The translations under genes and the position numbers were made by a program. Of a stretch of DNA of 64,000 nt, positions 12,788 through 23,200 are shown piece by piece; positions within the stretch are counted from its first letter, which is position 1, and each line of letters opens with the position of its first letter. Source of the DNA: Ancylostoma caninum (lineage: Eukaryota; Nematoda; Chromadorea; Rhabditida; Ancylostomatidae); contig JBAJFG010000562.1 in the NCBI GenBank assembly GCA_037903475.1, forward strand, positions 2,604,001 to 2,668,000, in the 5' to 3' direction. The notes under the pieces were generated by a model. It did not search any database. It was not told where the DNA came from and saw nothing but the letters and a program-made list of their open reading frames with translations.

Positions 12788-15700
12788 GTGAGTGATGGAA
12801 AATGTTCCGTTCTTTTTCTTCAGGATTCGTCCTATTTGTTGGCGGGCTCCGCTTTCTAGGCCCTACATGCATCATTCGCCCTTGTCGGGTACCTGTCTGT
12901 GTGGATACCGAACACTTCATATCGGCGTGGAGCAAGTTGTAACAGCTCTCCCTCGAGCCCCTTTTTGGCCGTTTACAGTGCGTCTCGAGATCTGTAGCGA
13001 TTTTAAAGACGATGCCCTTTGAGCACATAGGATATGACCGTGGCATCGTAAGTAGAATTCGTGAAGTTCATCTGTGATCGCGGCAACACCGGAACGGTTT
13101 TTGATGGACTGTCGTTCGAAGCGTGTTATACTAGCCGTTTATCGTTCCGCTCTATAGCGCTGAGATGGCCTTCTATTTCCTTCGCCGCAGACGAACACAG
13201 GCTGGACAGCGCTTCCATAAATCATGGATACTAGTCAGTCTCGAGACCTCTTACACACAAAATACCTTTCGTCGTGTGTTACCTCTCCCACGCAAAGTTA
13301 ACTAGAACTACGTATTACTTATGAGAAAGGTTGATATCGGAAAAGATCGCCGATCAAAGTTCTTGAACGCAACCGCCCTCAGTTTATGTCGTCACGTATG
13401 TGGTGTCGAAATCGTCCACTCTTGTTGTTATTACTCGCTGGTGAAGCTTTAGGTTTGTGTTTGCCGCTCAAATTCTTGTTCGCTGTTCCAGAAGAAGGAC
13501 AAATGTGGGCGTGCCATTTCCACAATGTTAACCGTTGAGTGGATATCGGTCAAATCCATCTTTGCGCAGTGGTCTCCTTCGAGGGACGCTTTGGAGAGTG
13601 ATGGTCTTTAGAAAGACATTTAAAGGTCTCATATCTGACATCGGCCTACAAGTGTTGCAACCTTGGGGATTCCGAACACTGTAGAAATCGAAACGGGTGT
13701 TCCCTCTTTAGTGCTTGATATTTATCCATAACTGCTCAAATGAATGAATGAGTGTTTCGAGTATGGTCATCTGTGACTGTTGCGGTGCAGCCAGAGTGCA
13801 CTTTCGGAACATAGTTGATCATCTATAATGGCTTCAGGGCTGATGCTCACGAAACAGTAACCAAGCAAACCAATTATGGTTAGCGTGACTAGTTATCGTA
13901 CAGACTACGTAGTGCTAGACGATGCAGAAGTGAATATTGGATTGTTGACCAAGTTTTGGCTGGTTCTGCATTCATGAATCCTAGCTCAGAGGGACAGGTC
14001 TTGCAAAGTCAGTCACAAGACGGCACTCTACGAGCAGGGATGAGCGGAATTACGCTTTCGAAAGTTCGGAAAATTCTGAATTATGCGAGCTTCTAGCTTG
14101 TAGGATTGGCGGTAGTTCGATGGTAACATCTCATATGTATTGTTTTTATCTCTCCAAATTGTGCCGAATTGCGAACTTCCTACAAGTTCCGACTTCCGAT
14201 CTTGCGGAATAATTCCGCTCACGTGTGTTTGTGAGGCTCTGTTGGCAGAATATGTTCACAATCATGAGACTTCGCTAACCTCTTAGGTTTGGCTTCTGCC
14301 TTGCAATAGCGAACACGCTGACGCAGTGTCTGTATCGCCAGAACAAGTGTTGATTTTTCTTCGAACAGTCCGCAGGGTAGCATCCGGTCTGGGCTGTGAT
14401 TCATGAAACGATAACCAAGCAAACCAACAATGGCTAGAGTGATTGGTTATCGTATTGACTACGTAGTGCTAAGAGACGCAGACAACAAAAGTTGGTTTGC
14501 TAGCCTGGGTTATCGTTTCATGAATCCCAGCCCTGATAGGTCTAGGTCGACTGTCTGATTGAGTGCTGAACCAGCACCGAACTACTCAATGTTAGCCTTC
14601 TGAGGTAAGGCATTGTTATATATTAGTCCAGTCCCAAGCCAGAGTAGGCAGAATGAATGCAGGCTACACTTCCTCAATTGAATGAAGCTGTCCGTACTTC
14701 CTAGTACGGAGTCCACTAGGAGCGCGAAATTAGCATGTGATGAGAAAATAAGAGTTTTCTCACCACTGCAACTCTGAGGGTGTCGAGTAGGCGCTGTAGT
14801 TTGTTAAAGGCAGCACTCACGGAAATTTTCGACTTGAAAAAGTCAACAAATCTCAAAGCTATCGAAGGTGCCAAACAATCGCATATAGTCGGAACTTTTC
14901 GATAGCACCAAAGACCCTGTTTTTAGAAGCTCACGGTAAGGTTAGGTGTAGCAGGTGTAGTCGAGTTGCATGAGCTATGGGATGGGGATTGACAGCAAAA
15001 GATCGTTAATGCCTTTTTTTCATCGGTTGGATATTTGCGCAATCAGTTATTTGTTCCATAATGCAGGCTTTCCGTACCTCATTAGGAAAAATAACCATTG
15101 GAAATTGTGACGCACTTAGCATACATGTCATTTGAAAATCAAAACCTCGGGAAATCTTCTAATAGGAGGAAATTTGGAGAAAATCGAAATTTCAACATAA
15201 AATAGTTTGAACTTTTGCTAAACAGCTTTAATTTCTGTGAAACACAAATGAGAAAGCAATCCATCTGATAGAAGTAGCAAAAGTACAAAAAATCCTCAAA
15301 ATGACTCACGAGGAGAGAAAAACGACTGGATTTTACCAGAACCGCAGTGAAACAGCTGTTTCTGTTGCAATTTGAGCAACAAACAACTAACGGGAAACTC
15401 GTCCAAATTGACCGGTGGCACAAAGATGTACCAGTTACTGCGATGAACGCAGTCAGTTTTCGTTGCTGTTATTATAAAGAAACCAATCGGAGTGCGCCAA
15501 AGTACCAGAATGTGTGAAAATCTGAGGAGCGAAAGTTTCCGTGGATGCTGCCTTCAAGCTCCCTAGAAGTCCTCCCTTGGAATCTTGTATATTGGGGACT
15601 AGCTGCAAACTACACTCTACACCATCCGAATAGCTATATATTCTTCTGTTCACCCCAGACTTTGATTTTTCAGGGCTTATATTTTGCCGACTAATCAGCC

Positions 15701-17071
15701 TTGTACGACGGACGAATCCTGCTTGATATTTCCTGGGACTCGTTGCTTGCACAAATATTGTACTACTCCTGGATCCCCATGCACAAGCGATAACGATTGT
15801 CCGGCAAAGCACCACTCGTACTGTGTACATTCGCAATGTATCAGTTTTGGACAAAAATGTGCGGAAAACGAACAGTGTCCCTTCTATCCAACAATTAATT
15901 GTTTGAATTCGATTTGCATCAGACCGAAGCACTGCGATACCAACGCCGACTGCATTGGATACGATGGAGCAGAATGTATTGGCTTCAGATGTGTAAAGCC
16001 AACACGTTCATGTAGACGCCATTCGGATTGTTTTTTCAAACCACATACTTACTGTATAGAATATAGATGCAGGTGGTTGTATCAATCTTGCACTGCCGAT
16101 TATGACTGCCCCTACATAGGTTACACACAGTGCTCGAATTCTCGCTGTGTTATCATCACTGAGGCTCCTGCAGAGCCCGGATCTTGCAACTCGAACAAGG
16201 ACTGCCCTAGTCAGAATATCTGTTTGAATTCAAAGTGCGTAAAGAAGGGCGCATGCACGAGTGATGCTGATTGTCGTAATTATCCCGAGCCATACTGTAT
16301 CGGCAACCAATGTCAGCGGCTAGGACAATGTCGTGTTGATTCCGATTGCCCACTGGATCCACTTATCTACTGTCTTGGTTACAAATGCGTTAAGCTTGGA
16401 CAGAGCTGCCGAGCTGACAGCGATTGCTCCTATCCGCAAGTAAGTTGCATTGACTCAAAATGCATCAAGCTAGGCCAACGTTGTCTCAGTGATTCAGAAT
16501 GTCCATACGCACCATGGACCTTTTGCATCAACTCAATGTGTGCAAAAGTGATAACATGCAATAAAGACTCTGATTGTGGACTTTATCACCAGACCTACTG
16601 TATTAATTCACATTGTCGATACCTCGGGCAGTCTTGTGAAACGGATGAAGTATGCCCACATTATCCGTTGACAGCTTGCGTCAACTTACAATGTGTGAAG
16701 ATTCATCAGTCGTGTAAACAACACAGCGATTGCCCTTATTTCCCACATACCTCGTGCATTGGAAACCAGTGTGAGAAACTGGGTGGAAGTTGCAAAAGGG
16801 ATGCTGATTGTCCATTCCCATTTTACACAATCTGCAAAGATTCAACGTGCCAAGCGGTAAGCGCATTCTTTACTTGTGTTCGAATTGTATTGAATTAAAA
16901 AACATTTTTCTAGAAAGGAACTGGAGACATTTTCTTCAACATTACTAATATCAACATTGGAGAGTGAGCTATTTTTATCTTTATCTTAGAATTTTACTTA
17001 TCTTCAGTCGGGTTGTTGCAAAGACAACGCTTTTATTCGACGAATTGAAAGCAGTCAAAATTATATACATA

Positions 17072-17119
<48 letters not shown>

Positions 17120-17214
17120 TATTATTATTATTATTATTGTATAATGCCAAAAGGTAAGTCCTCTCTTCAGCACCGACAATTTATTTACATATATATTATA
17201 TAAATAAATAAATT

Positions 17215-17245
<31 letters not shown>

Positions 17246-20200
17246 CACATATATAAATTGTCGGTGCTGAAGAGAGGAGTTACGTTTTGTCAGGCTTGTG
17301 CGAAAGTAATTTCTGGAAGGGACGTTCCAGTTCAAGACGTTATACCAAGACGATTTCAGCATGCTCCTAATCACCAATATGCTGTTGTGACTTTGCAACT
17401 CAACTAGAGCTCAGGAAAAGCTATTCAGTGAGGTTACGGTCTGGGAACAATGAGAATTAGTGGAAAACTCGATGACTTACTATGTCGGTTTTTGCGGGGA
17501 GGTTTTGGAATGTGAGGTTCAGATTACCCTAGAGCAGCAGAAATTCTGCTCCTCATCATCACTGCCGACCACGTCTGTGATAGATATTCAGATATCAACT
17601 CAAAGGAACAGTGTTAGGAATCTGCTCTCAATGTGTGACTATATTAGAGGAGGCTGCAGTAGATCAAATCACACTCCTACAGCTCCACCGAACTCCTACC
17701 ACCACCACCTTATTTGGTTCAGGAATACCTAGAGGAAAAATCCTTCTACCCATCCACATTCTCGCTACATGTTATCGTAGAGGAACCATCTCTATCTGTA
17801 CTGGCTACCCGGCCTAGAAAAGGAACCTTTTTCAGCAGAAAATTAGGTTAGAGAAAGTGCCATAGCGGGTGCGACGCTGGTCATTGGTCAGATCATGAGA
17901 AATTCACTTCAGCACTTTTCTTGACATGTTTATTGAGGTCAAATATTTTGAAAATGTAGTATAGTAGACATCCATCGCTGCTCTCAACATTTATATGGTA
18001 GGATCAGGTTTAGACTCCCCAGCTGCTCACAACGTTCAATCGTCAAGCTACATCCTGCGACCATGGTTGTGTTCGAGTTTAAAATTGCAGGAGGACAACT
18101 TCGCTATCAAATTGGGCCAAAGAAAAACGTATCTTTGTGCATACCGCGAAACGGCTATTAATTTCGCAACAGCCTGGTAATAGGATTTCAGAAAGAGTAC
18201 TTTTTGTAAATTTTGAAGAAATTGTTCATGAATATTTTGCCCAACGAAATCAAATTTACAAGCAAATTTTCGCGTCCTATGTCTCAGAACAGTCCACGGT
18301 GGATAAGATAAGCAATCACTCTAACCATCTTTGGTTTCCTTATTCAGCATTTCGCGCATCCGAGCGATGAAAAGAAGGACATGAACAGAAAGTATGACAA
18401 CCAAATAACAGGAAGAATCTCCAAGCTCACAAAAACTGAAATCTTCGCAAAAAATGGTTCCCATAATGTCGACGCGTTCTAGACAGAGATTCTTATTATT
18501 TTAAAAAGGTTTTTTCTAATCGCAAACTTTGACCTTCAAACTTTGCAGGGCACACGTTTTACCAATGGGAAAACGCTGCACTTTGGACAACGATTGTTCG
18601 ATATTCCCCAGAACCCAATGCTTTGATGGTTTTTGCGTATCAAAAGGAAAACCATGCCGAACAGATGCAGATTGTCCTCCCTATCCTCAGTCACAGTGCA
18701 TTCGTTCGCTGTGCCTTAAGATGAAAGATAGCTGTATCGACGACAGCGATTGTCCGTTTTATCCTCGCACGAGATGTATAAAATCAGAGTGCGTGAGACT
18801 GCAAGGTCAGTGCAGCACAAATGTGGATTGTCCGCTATCTCCATACACTGAATGTCACAACAATCAATGCATTCCTCGCCCTTGCAGGAGCAACGCCGAC
18901 TGTTTAACCTCTCCACCAATGAAATGTGTCCAAAACTCATGCAGAGAACTGTTCCAATCTTGCCGTGCAGATACCGACTGTCCGCAAAATGGGGATACTT
19001 TCTGCATCAAATCCCGCTGTGTCACACTGTTGCAGTGGTGCGCTAACGATAAGGGATGTCCTTACTATCCTCACACGTTATGCATGAACTCGAAATGCAT
19101 CAAAGCAGCCGTATGCAGTAATGACTATGACTGCCGTCAGTACCCAGGAACATTCTGCATTCAATCACAATGCAGAGAACCTGGACACTGCCGCGCTGAT
19201 TCGGATTGTGGAGCAGACCGCTCATTCAATTGTATCAGAAACAGATGCATAAAAATTGGACAGTCATGTAGAGTTGACGTAGACTGCTTGTACAACCCCG
19301 AGTTAATGTGTTTGGAAAGCAAATGCACGAAACTTGGGCAGGCTTGCACTGTGGACTCAATGTGCCCTAATTATCCACTTACGTATTGCATGCACTCAAA
19401 ATGTATAAAAATCCCGACATGCATAGGAGACGAGGATTGCAGAAATTTCCCACAAACGTCCTGTATCAATACGAAATGCGAAAAACTTGGTCAGAAATGT
19501 CGTGTGGATTCTGATTGTCCATTCAGACCATCTACAGGATGCGTGAACAAACAGTGTGCAAAACTAGGACAGAGCTGTCGGTTTGACACGGATTGCCCGC
19601 TCCATCCGAACACCATGTGCATCGACTCCAAGTGTGTTGGGGCTACATATTCTTGTGGGGCAGACCGTGACTGCCCGTATTATCCGAGAACGGTTTGCGT
19701 GAACGACCGATGCATCAAAGTAGGACAGGCATGTCGACAAGATTCTGAATGTCCACACCATCCTCACACATGGTGTATAGCTTCTCAATGCACCAAACTT
19801 GGGCAGCCATGCACCCAAGACCGGGATTGCCCCACCTATCCCCATACAGCATGTGTTGACTCACGTTGCATCAAGGTTGGCCAGAAGTGTGCAGCCGACA
19901 CTGACTGTAAATACTATCCAAAAATGGTGTGTTTAGATTCAAAATGCGTGAAGCTTAGCCAAAGCTGCTCGAGAGATGAGGATTGTCCTCACAGGCCTCA
20001 TACAATTTGTCTCAGGTCGTGGTGTGTAAGGGTTGGTCAAACTTGCAGCCAAGATCGAGACTGTGCAAACTATCCAGACCTACAATGTATAAACGGTAGA
20101 TGCCATCGGATTGCGGGGAAATGCAGAAGGGATTCCGACTGCCCACATCATCCCTATACAGGTTGCGTGCGGTCTGAATGCATGAAAGTAGGACAGCACT

Positions 20201-23200
20201 GCAGAAGTGATGAAGACTGTCCATCTTATCCATACATGGAATGTACGAACAACAAATGCGCAGCGGTACCTGGATCTTGTCGAACTGATCTCGATTGCTC
20301 GCAGCATCCTCCCAGAGAATGCATTCGCTCTTTGTGTGTGAAGCGTCGAACGTGTCGAGCCAACGACGACTGTCCCTTCTCTCCCGAAAATCGTTGTCTG
20401 AATACGCACTGTAACAAACCAGGCAAATATTGCAGAAAAGATCGAGAGTGCAAAAGTAAGGGGAATCGATTCTGTGTCAACCACCTATGCATTAGGCTTG
20501 ATCTTCCATGCACCTCCGATAGCGACTGCCCATACTATCCGAAAACGCTGTGTAAACGCACCCGCTGCGTCAAAAAACCGCGGACGGAGACAACAAAAAG
20601 TCCACCTACTCGCTCAACTCGACGGACTACCAGGCATACAACACAAAGACCACGTCCCACTACTACAACTACCACGACAACCACAACTACCAGAACGACT
20701 CCTAGGGTTGAGGATTTTACATCCAAATATAGTGAGTTTACTCAAGTTTCGTTGCCTTTCATGCTCGTTACCTTATTTCTTGTCTTCCTTTACCATTTAA
20801 ATCATTGATATGTATTTGCTTTCGCACTAGATCCATCTTCCACTCGAATCCCACCAGTCCTTGCCTTCGTTGTTTTATGTAAAACCTAAGATGTCCTTTG
20901 GATCCTGAACTGTCTCAGAACCTACTCTTATGCAAAGTCAATCGCCAGGTGTGGATCAGTAAGATCTAGCAAGCAGTAAAGAGCAGTAACTCATATTATT
21001 TAACAAGTTTCATAGTCGACCTGGAGGCTTTCTCTACGATTCGTTGATGAAATATGGTACTTCGAGGGAAAGTGCGAGTACTTCCTCCGAATGCATCCTG
21101 CGCTTGATTTTGGTTGAGAAACATTAACAACAATTTATTGAGAAGCAAATGAAGAGACCTACACAATTCGGCATGCTTTTTATTTGGCATCACCTTTTGC
21201 AAGGCTTGCAGTGTGTCCGTGGATTGTCGCGGTCACGTTAATTAAATTTGCTGCACTTTGCCGAAGCAATTGCACTTGTTGCAACTACTTGCATTTCTTG
21301 CAATGCAATGCATTACGATTGGTGTCACTGCATATTTCTCAGTGCGTTGTATAAAATGCAATGCATTAAATTGAAAGCATTGACAAAAAAGCATCGCATT
21401 GACAAGAATGCAATGCATTAAATTCGGTTCAATTACCCAAGTTTTATCGCTATTTTTATCTCCCAATTTTCGGTAACGTAATGTAGCTGTTTCAAGGCGC
21501 TTTCTTTCCTCTACAAATGTTTTTTCATGCGATTCCTCAGAAATATTCACTTACTTAATTTTTCAGACTTAAGAAGAAAAACGTCAAGTCAAGAAAAACA
21601 CCATTACTTCTTGAAAGAATTTTCTTCGGTCCCATTGAACTTGAAAGAACGCTGGCCATCACTTATTTTAAGCAAAATATCTCTTTTATACTTAGCATTG
21701 GTCGCTTGGTTTGTTTTGCTGGCCCTTCGAGCTTCAACTAAATGTCAAAACGGATAGGTATCGCTTGTGCTGTTTTTCATTGACTCTGTTCTCCTGAAAA
21801 CTGATTGCAAAATTATTTCAGAGCCTGAACAGATCTTTTCAATTCTACATGACAGATACCCAAAGGATAACAAATTGAACAGAAAATTGCAGCTGGAAAA
21901 AAGCGCAACTTATGCTAACACCGAATGTGTAGAGTGATTGTCAATACAATCGCGCTTCTCGCATGCTCATGAAGCATGCGGCGCGACCGCGTCGCTCGCA
22001 CTTGAATTCGCGCAGCCACAAAAAACTATAGGGTTTTCTTGACAGTTACTAACTTTCACTGATATTCAACATCAAATATGATGGAAAACTACTAAAAAAC
22101 CCTGACCCGCCACTGCGGCATCGCCTCCAGCGCGAATAGTCCTTAAAAACTCCATTTTCAGGACTCTGCCCTCCATCGTATGATCACCTGTCACGGGAAC
22201 CAGTTAGACGAAAATTCCTGGACCTACATAACCGATATAGGTATGAGGCTCATAAGCTTCATCACTCCAAATTACCAGGGTTTGATCTTCTAAAACAAAT
22301 AATATCTTCAATTCACTGAAATTTTCAGATCCCAGGTGGCTCTAGGTAATGTAAGGATGGGAAGTGGGGTATTAACCCGGAAAGCTACACATATGAAGAG
22401 ACTGGTTGGTTGACTGAGTGCTCTTTGATGTATCGCAATCCATCTTGCCTTCTCATTTGCATATACACTTTCAAATTTTCAATTAGGTCTTTTTTTAACT
22501 AGACCTACTCGTGCAAAACGGAAGAGTCGGCACATCGATCGGCTTCTCGCTGCTCTGACTCAGATAGCAAATATCCAGATGTTCTTGAAATTCGGAAGAT
22601 AATCCATAACCCGAGCATCGACCCCGTAGACGCAGCTAAACAGGTTTGTGAACCCTCTTATAGAGGTGGAAGATGGGGAATTTTTGTCTCTGACCTGAGG
22701 GCCTTATTTCACTTTGATCTTTTTGGGCATCTTCGCATGAGTAGAATAGTCATGCGCCAATGTTCACAATGGCATAGATAATTCTGTATAGGAGCCGCAA
22801 AAGCACTTCTCGAACTTGAGCTGAGCAGAGTTGTTATGCAGCGCATCTACAGCTAAAGGGCGGGAGGATTGGTGAAGAAAGCTCGTTGTACTTCCGCGTT
22901 GGCTCCGCCCACTTTCTCTCGACGGGCTTGGTTTGAAATAGTTTTAGCTGTTATTCTGTGTGGAATCATGCATATCTCTCACAGGGGCTGCTGAAGATTC
23001 CAATTTAGTATCAACACCAGGACCAAAACAGCTTGATAAGGCGGAACAGTTAGAGCTGCACAATTTTGGCATGCTCTACAGGGTGCGTCATAATTATTGA
23101 CGCACTGAAGTTGTGCTGTAAAAAGAACAGCATCCTGAAAAACCACTATATATGCATATCCAAAATGAGGGTCATGTCCTGGCGAACACAAAAAATCCAC

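Noticed and set aside
10561..13022. Separate GM2-activator/ML-domain-like lipid-binding gene, considered because of FDSGQIRIPEDD and YNITIKKYVIG
   Set aside because: The exon 4 donor joins exon 5 of the cysteine array in phase, and the same arrangement occurs in gene B. The frame to 13022 is better explained as read-through into intron 4.
16857..16898. Unspliced end of the first gene A array frame (SAFFTCVRIVLN)
   Set aside because: It lies past a consensus gtaagc donor. The next exon continues in phase, and gene B has the same donor.
19564..20513. Minus-strand frames of 84-134 codons opposite the arrays
   Set aside because: They are shadows of the cysteine arrays, present at the same positions in gene B, with no independent motif.
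20732..20808. Hydrophobic unspliced C-terminus of the gene A second array (MLVTLFLVFLYHL), suggestive of a GPI or membrane anchor
   Set aside because: A strong gtgagt donor precedes it, and a phase-matched CAP exon follows at 22162 as in genes B and C. Kept only as a possible isoform.
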